Origin: Streptomyces flavofungini | GTDB lineage: Bacteria; Actinomycetota; Actinomycetes; Streptomycetales; Streptomycetaceae | DNA: 64,000 nt | NCBI RefSeq assembly: GCF_030388665.1 | Contig: NZ_CP128846.1 | Span: forward strand, 2,232,001-2,296,000 | Direction of reading: 5' to 3' | Part shown: positions 17,499-27,800 of the stretch, piece by piece | Numbering within the stretch: position 1 is the first letter of the stretch | Layout of the letters: each line of letters begins with the position of its first letter | The notes under the pieces: model-generated | What the model was told of the DNA's origin: nothing | What the model saw: only the letters and a program-made list of their open reading frames with translations | Database searches by the model: none | Made by a program: the position numbers and the translations under genes

Positions 17499-18449
17499 AT
17501 GACTGGGGGCCGAAGCTGTCACGCGGTACGGGCTGCGGTGTTCGCGGCCGCCTGTGTGCTGCTCGCGGCCACGGGCCACGCCCTGATGTCGTCGTCGGCG
17601 CCGCTGCCCTGGTGGGCACTGCCCGGCGCGGGCGGTGCCACGTTCGCGGGCGCCTGGCTCCTCGCCGGGCGCGAACGCGGCGTCCTCGCCGTCACCTCCG
17701 CGTCCGTCGTGGCCCAGGCCGCGCTGCACACCTGGTTCTCGCTGGCACAGGCGATGACCCAGTCCGCGGCGGGCGGCGGCGCCTCGATCGCCCAGCAGTG
17801 GGCGCGCCATCTGCTGTGCGGGGCGGGCGGCACGGGGATGCTGCCGGAGGCGGACGCGGTGCGTGCCGTCACCGACGCGGGCCTCGCCGACCGGCTGCAC
17901 GGGCCGCCGCCGGGGCACACGACCCGGCACTCCATGGGCATGCAGGAGACCGTCGACCCGGGGGCCTCGGGGCTCTCCGGCTCGGGCGGCCCCCACGCCT
18001 CCATGGGGCACGGCGTCTCCGGGACGCACGACCCATCGGCTGCCCTGGCGGGTTCCGGCTCGGGCTCCGGTTCCGGCATGACCGATGTGACCGACACGAC
18101 TGGCATGGCTGACATGACAGGCATGCCGGGGATGTCAGGAATGCCGGGGACGCACTCCGGGCACGACATGGGCGGCATGTCGCCGCTCGGCATGCTCGCC
18201 GCGCACCTCCTGGCCGCGCTCCTGTGCGGCCTGTGGCTCGCGTACGGCGAGCGCGCCGCGTTCCGCGTCGGCCGCGCCGTCGCGGGCTGGCTCGTCGCCC
18301 CGCTGCGGCTCGCCCTGCGCCTGCCGCAACCCCCGCACCGGCCGAGGCTGCGCCCGCGCCGTGACTTCGGCGCCCGGCGCGCGCGGCGCCTCCTTCTCGT
18401 CCACGCCATCACGTCCAGGGGTCCGCCCCTCGGGATCGCTGTCGTCTGA
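17499..18449 (+). CDS. Met/His-rich polytopic membrane protein, probably copper-related (316 aa)
   Basis: Three N-terminal hydrophobic segments (about residues 10-30, 37-55, 65-90) and one later segment (about 230-250) enclose a loop rich in Met and His: HSMGMQ, HASMGHG, GMADMTGMPGMSGMPG, HSGHDMGGM. Such Met-x-x-Met and His-Met clusters are typical of extracytoplasmic copper-binding loops (established for CopA/CopB/CtrA-type proteins). The family is not one I can name. ATG at 17499 is preferred because the signal-like segment follows directly. It lies upstream of, and on the same strand as, a SigC-like sigma factor, which fits a copper-homeostasis locus. The C-terminal 60 residues are Arg/Pro-rich and cytosolic. 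Confidence 0.7.
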   Translation: MTGGRSCHAVRAAVFAAACVLLAATGHALMSSSAPLPWWALPGAGGATFAGAWLLAGRERGVLAVTSASVVAQAALHTWFSLAQAMTQSAAGGGASIAQQWARHLLCGAGGTGMLPEADAVRAVTDAGLADRLHGPPPGHTTRHSMGMQETVDPGASGLSGSGGPHASMGHGVSGTHDPSAALAGSGSGSGSGMTDVTDTTGMADMTGMPGMSGMPGTHSGHDMGGMSPLGMLAAHLLAALLCGLWLAYGERAAFRVGRAVAGWLVAPLRLALRLPQPPHRPRLRPRRDFGARRARRLLLVHAITSRGPPLGIAVV

Positions 18450-18772
18450 CAGCTGGTTTCTCCCGACCCGCCACGGCACCGCACGGCGCTCGCACGGCAT
18501 CCGCTCGGCACAAGTACGGCTTCACTCGCACACCCGGCTCGGCGCCCCACGGCCCCGCGCCCGCGCCGCCGTACCCGCCGTCGGGCCGCGTACCGCCCTC
18601 GCGCGTACCGCCACGTCACGCCGCACCGCGGCACGCGGCGGCACGCACGCCCCGAGCAGGTCGGGCACCGGCCCGCGCCGCTCTCGCGCCGCCGGGTCGA
18701 ACGACACCTCACCGGCCTCGCCCCGCGCGCGGCCGGATCCCGAAATCCCGGACTCCCAAAGGACTTCAGGCG
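18450..18772. other. 323-nt intergenic region before the sigma-factor gene
   Basis: C-rich, no gene and no strong hairpin. It presumably holds the promoter of the ECF sigma factor. The last 15 nt contain its ribosome site AAAGGA (18758-18763). Confidence 0.5.
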
Positions 18773-19486
18773 ATGACTCCTGCCCTGACGGCACCCCCTG
18801 CCCAGACTGCGAAAGCCGCCACCGCGGCGGCACCGGCTCACACACCGGTCCCGGCACCAGGACCAGCGGTACGGGAATCCGCACCCGCGGCCGCCGCCCG
18901 TCCCGGCCCCACCGCGCCCACCCACCCCCGGACCCGCCGCACCGACGCCGCCGACGAACCCGTCACGCGGCTCGCCCTCGCCGCGCGGGACGGCGACCCC
19001 GAGGCCGTCGAGCGTTTCGTGCGGGCGCTGCACCGGGACGTCCTGCGCTACGTCGCCCACCTCAGCGCCGACCCGCAGGCCGCCGACGACCTCGCGCAGG
19101 ACACGTTCCTGCGGGCGCTCGGCAGTCTGCACCGGTTCGAGGGGCGCTCCTCGGCGCGTACCTGGCTGCTCTCGATCGCGCGGCGCACCGTCGTCGACAG
19201 CCTGCGGCACGCGGCCGCCCGGCCCCGGCTCTCGGACCGCGACGACTGGCAGGCCGCGGCGGAGCAGGCGCAGCCGCGCGGGCTTCCCGGTTTCGACGAC
19301 GGCATCGCGCTGGCCGAACTGCTCGACGGCATACCGGCCGAGCGGCGCGAGGCGTTCGTCCTCACCCAGCTCCTCCAGCAGCCGTACGCGGAGGCGGCCG
19401 CCGCCATCGGCTGCCCCGTCGGCACGGTCCGCTCCCGGGTGGCCCGGGCGCGGGCCACCCTCATCGAGGCCCTCGCCGCGGCCTGA
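18773..19486 (+). CDS. ECF-type RNA polymerase sigma factor, SigC-like (237 aa)
   Basis: After a 60-residue Ala/Pro-rich extension comes a standard two-domain ECF sigma factor. Region 2 spans LALAARDGDPEAVERFV to SARTWLLSIARRTVVDSLRH, with the -10 recognition block DDLAQDTFLRAL. Region 4 is IPAERREAFVLTQLL, PYAEAAAAIGCPVGTVRSRVARAR. Wording such as YVAHLSADPQAADDLAQDTFLRALGS, FEGRSSARTWLL and VLTQLLQQPYAEAAAAIGCPVGTVRSRVARAR closely recalls Mycobacterium SigC (compared from memory). No anti-sigma gene follows. SigC in mycobacteria is linked to copper acquisition; here a Met/His-rich membrane protein lies directly upstream, consistent with such a role. AAAGGA stands 9 nt before the ATG. A hairpin follows the stop by 66 nt. 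Confidence 0.88.
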   Translation: MTPALTAPPAQTAKAATAAAPAHTPVPAPGPAVRESAPAAAARPGPTAPTHPRTRRTDAADEPVTRLALAARDGDPEAVERFVRALHRDVLRYVAHLSADPQAADDLAQDTFLRALGSLHRFEGRSSARTWLLSIARRTVVDSLRHAAARPRLSDRDDWQAAAEQAQPRGLPGFDDGIALAELLDGIPAERREAFVLTQLLQQPYAEAAAAIGCPVGTVRSRVARARATLIEALAAA

Positions 19487-19552
19487 CGGAGGAACCCGGC
19501 CGAAGGCCCGACAAGGCCCGACAAGGCCCGACGGAACAGCCGCACCACTGAA

Positions 19553-19586
19553 GGGGGTCGCTGCCGCGCTCGCGGCGGCGGCCCCC
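19553..19586 (+). terminator. hairpin terminator after the sigma-factor gene
   Basis: Two 16-nt arms (left GGGGGTCGCTGCCGCG) pair with two G-U wobbles and a tight loop, 66 nt after the sigma-factor stop. Confidence 0.65.
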
Positions 19587-19769
19587 TCCGTCCTGCCACG
19601 GCCTCGGGTCGGTGCGGCCCGCCTCCCGCAGGCCGCCTCCCGCAGCCCGCCTCCCGCGGCTCGACAAGGAACCGTTAAATGAATATGACGGAGTTCACTG
19701 CCGCACCGGTTCCCGGCTGTGGCACCATGCGCGGAGCCTCGGCAGTCGACTTCCCGGCGAACTCCAGGT

Positions 19770-19806
19770 GTTCTTCGGCGGCGTACCGGAGTACGCAACG
19801 AAGAAC
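19770..19806. promoter_or_regulatory. two-part dyad, possible operator or RNA hairpin
   Basis: GTTCTTCG ... CGAAGAAC (8-bp outer arms) encloses GCGTAC-CGGA-GTACGC (6-bp inner stem). It stands in the lower-GC part of the intergenic region and is not followed by a T-run. Confidence 0.4.
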
Positions 19807-20569
19807 AGCCGAAGCGCGGTCCGTTATGAATGTGTCAAAGATTTCCCGACGGCCGCTCATACGGAATTCGAGATTCGCCGAAGAGCGAGTACGAGCGGGT
19901 CGCGCGTGTCAAGTTCGGCCCGTCAGGGCCCTTGAGCGCGGGCCCGGCGGCCCCGTACCCGAGGGCCGCCGACCCGGTCCGTCCCGTTGACAGGACAGCC
20001 GCGAGGCCACCGGCGGCGGTGGCGTGCGGACCTGTCGTCAACTACCCCCGTAGTCTCCAGTTTCCGGTTCACCGTTTCCCGGCCGGAGGGTATGTTCGAG
20101 CTCGGCCAGAAAGCCGGAAATCCAGGAGTGGGCGCGGCAGCAGCCCTCCTTTCCGAGGAGGGAATGGAGAAGGATTCCCGGGGCCGATCCAGGCTTGTGC
20201 ACAGTGAATTCGAGGTGAAGGGGGGATATGGCCGTGTCCGCGACCGCGCGATCGCTTCATGTCCCGTCTGCCGGCTCCACCGGTTCTTTCGGTTCTCTCG
20301 ACACCGGCCGCACGCCGGGGTGGCACACCACCGCCCCCGTGCCGCGTCACCCGCGACCGCTCGGCCCACCGGCCGTCCGCGGCGGGGGACCGCAAAGCCG
20401 TTGAGCACGCGTCACCGTCCCGCCCCCGCGGCGGGCTCCGTGCGTCCGGGGTTGCCGCGCGGGGCGTCCTGCTGGCGGCCGTGACACCACGACACCGTGA
20501 CACCGCGACAAACGGAGCGCCGAATTCCGGCTGCCTGACAGCCGCCGACCAGGGGGAGGAAAGACACCC

Positions 20570-21742
20570 ATGACGCAGTGCCCCTATCACCAGCTGGGCC
20601 CGCTGCCGGACTTCTTCGAGCCGGGGGAGCCCGGCGCCGACGACGTCACGCAGATGATCACGCCGACCGGCGACAAGATGTGGCTCGTGCGCGACTACGC
20701 GCTCAGCCGTCTCGTCCTCGCGGACAAACGGTTCAGCAGGACCGCCGCCGTGGCGCCGGGCGCTCCGACGTTCAACGACGCCCAGCCCGTGGCCGAGTCG
20801 ATGATGAGCATGGACGGCGCCGAGCACGCCCGTCTGCGCAAGACCGTCATCGGCGCGTTCACCGCCCGCAAGATGGCCGCGATGGCCCCGGGCATCACCG
20901 AGCTGACCGACCGCTACCTGGACGCCCTGGAGGCGGCGGGCCCCGGCGCCGACTTCATGGAAGGCCTCGCCAACCCGCTGCCGCTCGACGTGCTGTGCCA
21001 GCTTCTCGGCATCCCGCTGACGGACAGCGCGAAGTTCCGCGACTGGGTCGAGGTGCTCTTCGACATCTCGGCCAGCTCCCCGCAGGAGAAGGGCCGCAAG
21101 CGCCTCGAACTCAGCGGCTACATGGCCGACCTGCTCGCCGCCAAGCGCCGCGAGCCCGAGAACGACCTGCTCTCCTCGCTGATCCAGGCGCAGGACCGGG
21201 GCGAGCTGACCCCGGGCGAACTGATCACCCTCGGCCTGACCCTGCTGATGGCGGGCTACGAGACGACGGTCGGCCAGATCGCCCTGTCCGCGAACGTGCT
21301 GCTCTCCGACCCGGCCGGCTACCGCGACCTGGTCGAGCACCCCGAGCGCGTGGACGCGGCGGTCGAGGAGCTGATGCGCCTCACCCCCACCACGCCCTTG
21401 AGCTTCTCGCGGGTGGCGACGGAGCCCGTGCGGCTCGGCAGCGTCCAGGTGCAGGCGGGCGACGCCCTGATGGTCTCGCTCCTGAACGGCAACCGCGACG
21501 CCAAGGTCTACCCCGAGCCGGACCTCCTTGAGCCCGAGGGCCGCGACGCGGTCCACCTCACGTTCGGCCACGGTCTGCACCGCTGCCTCGGCGCCCCGCT
21601 CGGCCGGATCCAGCTGCAGATCGTCTTCCGCCGCCTCGTCGAACGCTTCCCCGGACTGCGCTTCGCCGACGTCCCCGAGCCGGTGGTCTGGAAGGACGGC
21701 ATGGGCACCCGCGGCCTCTCCCGACTGCTCGTCGCCTGGTAG
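20570..21742 (+). CDS. cytochrome P450 (390 aa)
   Basis: This is a soluble bacterial class I P450. The I-helix oxygen-binding motif is LLMAGYETT (Gly-x-Glu-Thr variant), the K-helix ExxR is EELMR, and the heme-ligand loop is FGHGLHRCLGAPLGR with the axial Cys. N-terminal MTQCPYHQLGPLPDFF and the BC-loop region resemble P450s that act on polyketide or peptide products. It needs ferredoxin partners, which are not encoded nearby. The ATG at 20570 follows GGAGGAAAG with 7-nt spacing. It is the first gene of the plus-strand biosynthetic unit, 144 nt before the PKS, so it is expected to hydroxylate or epoxidise the acyl chain or the finished product. Confidence 0.92.
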   Translation: MTQCPYHQLGPLPDFFEPGEPGADDVTQMITPTGDKMWLVRDYALSRLVLADKRFSRTAAVAPGAPTFNDAQPVAESMMSMDGAEHARLRKTVIGAFTARKMAAMAPGITELTDRYLDALEAAGPGADFMEGLANPLPLDVLCQLLGIPLTDSAKFRDWVEVLFDISASSPQEKGRKRLELSGYMADLLAAKRREPENDLLSSLIQAQDRGELTPGELITLGLTLLMAGYETTVGQIALSANVLLSDPAGYRDLVEHPERVDAAVEELMRLTPTTPLSFSRVATEPVRLGSVQVQAGDALMVSLLNGNRDAKVYPEPDLLEPEGRDAVHLTFGHGLHRCLGAPLGRIQLQIVFRRLVERFPGLRFADVPEPVVWKDGMGTRGLSRLLVAW

Positions 21743-21886
21743 TACGCCCCCGGTTCCCCTCCGGTCCCGCCCGTCGCCGTCCCCCGTCCCCCGCCCGCCG
21801 AGGCCGCCGATGCCGCCGGTCGCGCGCCGCCCGCCCCTGGTGGCAGCTCTCCCTAGAACACCGCTTGACCTTCAGTGAGGAATGGC

Positions 21887-24800
21887 ATGTCTGTTGACAA
21901 CACCCGCAGCGATGCAGGGCTTGCCGGGGAACCCATAGCCGTCGTCGGGATGTCCTGCCGCTTCCCCGGCGCCCACGACCCCGAGGCGTACTGGCGGCTG
22001 CTCGTGACCGGGCAGGACGCCGTCACCGACACGCCCGCCGAACGCGCGGAGCTCGGCCTCGGCATCGAGCACGGCCCGGCCGGCAAGGGTGCCTTCCTCG
22101 ACGGGATCGACCGCTTCGACCCCGGCTTCTTCAACATCCCGCCGCGCGAGGCGGCGATGATGGACCCGCAGCAGCGGCTCGTGCTCGAACTGGGCTGGGA
22201 GGCCCTGGAGCGGGCCGGCGTCGTCCCCGCCGACCTCCAGGGCGGCGACACCGGCATCTTCCTCGGCGCGACCACCGGCGACTACGCCGACCTCGTGCAC
22301 CGCGCGTCCGACGGCTCGAACGTCACGCACCACTCCTTCACCGGCCTGGACCGCAGCCTCATCGCCAACCGCGTCTCGTACGTGCTCGGCCTGCGCGGCC
22401 CGAGCCTGACCGTCGACGCGGGCCAGGCCTCGTCCCTGGTCGCCGTGCACATGGCCTGCCAGTCGCTGCGCAACGGCGAGTCCGACGTCGCCCTCGCGGG
22501 CGGTGTCGAACTGCACCTGGCGCCCGAGAAGACCGCCTTGGCCCAGAAGTTCGGCGGCCTCTCCCCCGACGGCCGGTGCTACACCTTCGACGCCCGCGCC
22601 AACGGCTACGTACGCGGTGAGGGCGGCGCCGTCGTCGTCCTGAAGACGCTGCGGCGCGCCCTCGCCGACGGCGACCGCGTGCACGCCGTGCTGCGCGGCA
22701 GCGCCGTGAACAACGACGGCGGCGGCGCGGGCCTGACCGTGCCGCACGAGGACGCCCAGCGCGACCTGCTGCGCCGCGCCCACGAGCGGGCCGGGACCGT
22801 GCCCGCCGAGGTCGGCTACGTCGAACTGCACGGCACCGGCACCCCCGTGGGCGACCCGGTCGAGGCCGCCGCCCTCGGCGCCGTCCTCGGTGCCGCCCGC
22901 CCGGCCGGCGACCCGCTGCTCGTCGGCTCGGTGAAGACCAACATCGGGCACCTGGGCGCCGCCGCCGGCATGGCCGGGCTCCTGAAGGTCGTCCTGTCCC
23001 TCACGCACGACCGGCTCCCGCCGAGCCTGAACTACGCCTCGCCCAACCCGCGCATCCCCATGGCCGAGCTGAACCTGCGGGTGCAGGACACGGTGGGCGA
23101 CTGGCCGGGCGAGGGCGAACGGCTCGCCGGTGTCTCGTCGTTCAGCGTCGGCGGGACCAACTGCCATGTGGTGGTGGCGTCGGCGCCGAAGGGCACGGCG
23201 GGCACCGCGGGTGCGGCGGGCGCGGAGGGTGCGGCGGGCGTCGGGGGCACAGAGGCCTCGGAAGCCGCTGAGGGCACTGGGGGCGCTGGGGGCGCTGAGG
23301 GCGCTGAGGGCGCTGAGGGCGCTGAGGGCGCTGAGGGCGCTGAGGGCGCTGAGGGCGCTGAGGGCGCTGAGGGTACGGAAGCCGCGGTGGCCGCCGTGTC
23401 GCCGTCGCTGCGCGGCACCACGCTCCCCTGGCTCGTCTCCGGCCGCAGCGCCGCCGCCGTGCGCGCCCAGGCCGAGCGGCTCCTCGCCCACCTGGAGGGC
23501 GGCGCCGCGAGCGCCGCGGACATCGGGCTCTCGCTCGCCACCACGCGTACCGCCTTCAAGCACCGCGCCGTCGTCCTCGGCTCCGGCCGCGAGGAGCTCA
23601 CCGCCGAGCTGGCCGCGCTCGCCGAGGGTCGCCGCTCGGCCACGCGGATCAGCGGCACGGCCAAGCCGCGCGAGCGCGTCGTGTTCGTCTTCCCCGGCCA
23701 GGGCCCGCAGTGGACCGGCATGGCGGGCGACCTGCTCGACTCCTCCGACGTGTTCCGGGCCCGCATCGACGAGTGCGCCGCCGCGCTCGCGCCGCACATC
23801 GACTGGGACCTTCAGGCGGTGCTCAGGGACGCGCCCGGCGCGGCCTCGCTGGAGCGCGAGGACGTCGCCCAGCCCGCCCTGTTCGCGGTCATGGTGTCCC
23901 TCGCCGCCCTGTGGCAGTCGTTCGGCGTCGAGCCCGACGCCGTCGTCGGGCACAGCAACGGCGAGATCAGCGCGGCCGTGGTGTCGGGCGCCCTGTCCCT
24001 GGAGGACGGCGCGCGGGTCGTGGCGCTGTGGAGCAAGGCGATGCTGGCCGTCGTCGGCCAGGGCACGATGCTCTCGGTGCCGCTGCCGGTCGCCGAGGTC
24101 ACCCCGCGCCTGTCCGCGTGGCAGGACCGCCTCTTCGTCTCCACGGTCAACGGGCCGCGCCTGTTCACGCTGTCCGGTGACGTCGAGGCCATCGAGGCGC
24201 TGCAGGCCGAGCTGGTCGCCGAGGGCGTACAGGCCCGGCGCATCCAGATCGACCTGGCGCCGCACTGCGCCTGGATGGAGGTCCTGCGCGAGGAGATCCT
24301 CGGCCTCCTGGAGCCGATCCGGCCGCGCACGCCGACGCTGCCGATGTACTCGACCATCACCGGCGAGCTGGTGGACGGCCCGGTCCTCGACGGCACGTAC
24401 TGGATGAGCAACCTGACCGGCACCGTGAACTTCGAGCGCACGGTGCGCGAACTCGCCCCCGAGACCGACGCGTTCGTCGAGATCACCCCGCACCCGGTGC
24501 TCGGCATGGCGCTCCAGCAGATCACGGAGGACGTCGGCTCGGACGCGGCGATCGTGGGCACGCTGCGCCGTGGCGAGAACGGGCAGCGCCGCTTCCTCAC
24601 CTCGCTCGCGCAGCTCAACGCCAGTGGCGCGCGCGTGGACTGGCGTCCGGCGTTCCCCGCGGACGCCTCGGTCGTGGAGCTGCCGACGTACGCGTTCCAG
24701 CGGCGCGGCTACTGGCTGGAGGGCCTTGCGGGCACGGCATCGGCCGCGTCCTCCGGCACCACGGCCCGCGTCGAGGCCGTGCCCGCCGCCGAGGACGAGC

Positions 24801-27800
24801 CGCAGGCCGCCCCCGTACCGGCGACCGCCGAGGCCGAGCACGCCACCGCGGCCACCGCCGACGCCTCCGACCTCGACGACCTCGCCGACCTCGCCGACCT
24901 CGCCGACGAGTCGGGGCTGCGCGGCTTGAGTCCGGAGGAGACCCTGGAGCGCGCGCTCGACCTGGTGCGCGCCGAGGCGGCCCTGGTGCTCGGGCACGAC
25001 AGCGGCGCCGACGTCGACCCCGAGGGCGCGTTCATCGACCTCGGCTTCGAGTCGGTGACGGCCGTGGAGATGCGCAACCGCCTGGTCGAGGCGACCGGTC
25101 TGAAGCTGCCGGCCACGCTGCTCTTCAACCACCCGACGCCCCAGGACCTGGCCGCCCGCATCGCCGAGGAGGTCCTCGGCACGAAGGCCGCGCCGAGGAC
25201 GAGCGGACGCAAGGCGGCCGCGAAGAGCGGCGCGGCGGACGACCCGATCGTGATCGTCTCCATGGCCTGCCGCTTCCCCGGCGACGTGGCGTCGCCCGAG
25301 GACCTGTGGCAGCTCGTCCTCGACGGCCGCGACGCCATCTCGCCGTTCCCCGAGAACCGCGGCTGGCCGCTGGACGCCCTGTTCGACGACGACCCCGACC
25401 GCGCGGGCCGCTCCTACGCCCGCGAGGGCGGCTTCCTGCACGACGCGGACCTGTTCGACGCGGAGTTCTTCGGCATCAGCCCGCGCGAGGCCCTCGGCCT
25501 CGACCCGCAGCAGCGGCTGATCCTGGAGACGGTGTGGGAGGCCGTCGAGCGAAGCGGAATTGATCCCTCCGAGCTGCGCGGCAGCGGCACCGGCGTGTAC
25601 GTCGGCGCCATCAAGCAGGACTACGGCCCCCGCCTCGACGCCGCCGACGAGACCGCGAGCGGCTATCTGATCACCGGCAACTTCACCAGCGTGGTCTCCG
25701 GCCGCGCCTCGTACACCTTCGGCCTCCAGGGTCCCGCCGTCACCGTCGACACCGCGTGCTCCTCCTCGCTCGTGGCCGTGCACATGGCCGCGCAGGCGCT
25801 GCGCAACGGCGAGTGCGACCTCGCGTTCGCGGGCGGTGTCACGGTGATGTCGAGCCCCGGCCTGTTCATGGAGTTCAGCCGCCAGCGCGGACTCTCCCCC
25901 GACGGCCGCTGCAAGGCGTTCGCCGACTCCGCCGACGGCACCGGCTGGGCCGAGGGCGCGGGCATGCTGATCCTGGAGCGCCTCTCCGACGCCCGCCGAG
26001 GCGGCCACGAGGTCCTCGCCGTCGTCCGCAGCTCCGCGCTCAACCAGGACGGCGCGAGCAACGGCATCGCCGCCCCCAACGGCCCCGCCCAGGAGCGGGT
26101 CATCCTGGACGCCCTCGCCAGTGGCGGCCTGACCGTCGCCGACGTCGACGCCGTCGAGGCGCACGGCACCGGCACCAAGCTGGGCGACCCGATCGAGGCC
26201 CAGGCGCTGCTCGCCACGTACGGGCAGCGCGAGAGCGCCGTGGAGCCGCTGTACCTGGGCTCGCTGAAGTCCAACGTCGGCCACGCGCAGGCCGCGGCGG
26301 GCGTCGGCGGTCTGATCAAGATGGTGATGGCGATGCGCCACGGCGTACTGCCGCGCACGCTGCACGTCGACGCGCCCAGCGGCCACGTCGACTGGACCGC
26401 GGGGTCCGTCTCGCTCCTCACCGAGGAGCGCCCCTGGCCCGAGACCGGCCGCGCCCGCCGCGCGGGCGTCTCCTCCTTCGGCATCAGCGGTACGAACGCC
26501 CACGTCATCGTGGAGCAGGCGCCCGCCGTCGCACCCGCGCCGCGCGCCGTGGAGCCCGCGCCGGTCCCGGCCACGCCGTGGCTGCTCTCCGGCCGCACCG
26601 AGGACGCGCTGCGCGACCAGGCGGCCCGCCTGCGGGACTTCGTCGCCGCGCACCCCGAGCGTGAACTCACCGGCATCGGCCTGTCGTTGATGTCCGCGCG
26701 CACCCTGTTCGCGCACACCGCGGCCGTCGTCGCCGAGGACCGCGACGGCTTCCTCCGGGGCCTCGCCGCGCTCGCCGCAGGCGAGTCCGCCGCCGAGGTC
26801 CTGCAGGGCCCGCCCGCCGTCCCCACGAAGGCGGTCACCGGCCGCTCCACCAAGGGGAAGACGGCGTTCCTGTTCACCGGCCAGGGCAGCCAGCGCCTCG
26901 GCATGGGGCGTGAACTGTACGAGAACTGCCCGGCGTTCGCCGTCGCCCTCGACACGGTGTGCGCACACCTCGACCCGCACCTGCCGCACGCGGTGAAGGA
27001 CGTGGTGTTCGCCGCCGAGGGCAGCGACGAGGCGGCGCTGCTCGGCCAGACGCTGTACACACAGGCCTCGCTGTTCGCCGTCGAGGTCGCCCTGTTCCGC
27101 CTCATGGAGCACAGCGGCCTCTCCCCCGACTACCTCATCGGCCACTCCGTCGGCGAGCTGGCCGCCGCCCACGTCTCGGGCGTGCTCTCGCTCGCGGACG
27201 CCTGCGCGCTGGTCGCGGCCCGCGGCCGGCTGATGCAGGCCGCGCCGGGCGGGGGCGCGATGGTCGCCGTCGAGGCCACCGAGGACGAGATCCGCGAGGC
27301 CCTGCCCGCGTACGCGGGACGCCTGGACGTCGCCGCGGTCAACGGCCCGCTCGCCGCCGTCGTGACCGGCGACGAGGACGCCGCGCTCGAACTGGCCGCC
27401 GCCTTCAAGGAGCGGGGCCGCCGCACCTCGCGCCTGAAGGTCAGCCACGCCTTCCACTCGCACCACATGGACGGCGTCCTCGACGAGTTCCGCGCGGTCG
27501 CCGCGGGCCTGACGTACGCCGCCCCGCGCATCCCCGTCGTCTCCAACCTCACCGGCGCCCTCGCCACCCCCGAGGAGCTGGCGTCGCCCGACTACTGGAC
27601 GAGCCACCTGCGCGGCACCGTCCGCTTCCAGGACGGCGTGCGCGTCCTGCGCGAGGCGGGCGTCACCGCGTACGTGGAGCTCGGCCCGGACGCGGTGCTC
27701 GCCGCGATGGTGCGGGGCTGCCTGGGCGAGGAGGAGGCCGAGGCCGCCGCGCCCGTCGCGGTGCTGCGCAAGGGCAGGGCCGAGTCCCTGACCGTCGCCG

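Larger units (their letters stand above)
19487..20569. other. 1.08-kb gene-free region at the left border of the PKS/NRPS cluster
   Basis: No ORF here has convincing coding character. The segment 19670-20230 is less GC-rich than its surroundings and contains a dyad (19770-19806). A TTGACA hexamer occurs at 19987-19992, but no matching -10 is visible 16-19 nt downstream. Three direct copies of AAGGCCCGAC lie just after the sigma gene. Promoters for the P450-PKS transcription unit are expected in the right half. Confidence 0.6.

Noticed and set aside
19675..19990. Small ORFs on both strands at the left cluster border as a regulator gene
   Set aside because: No family motif, weak codon bias and conflicting frames; kept as a gene-free region.
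23294..23374. CRISPR-like periodic repeat
   Set aside because: Units are 9 bp with no spacers, in frame within a PKS gene and encode Ala-Glu-Gly.
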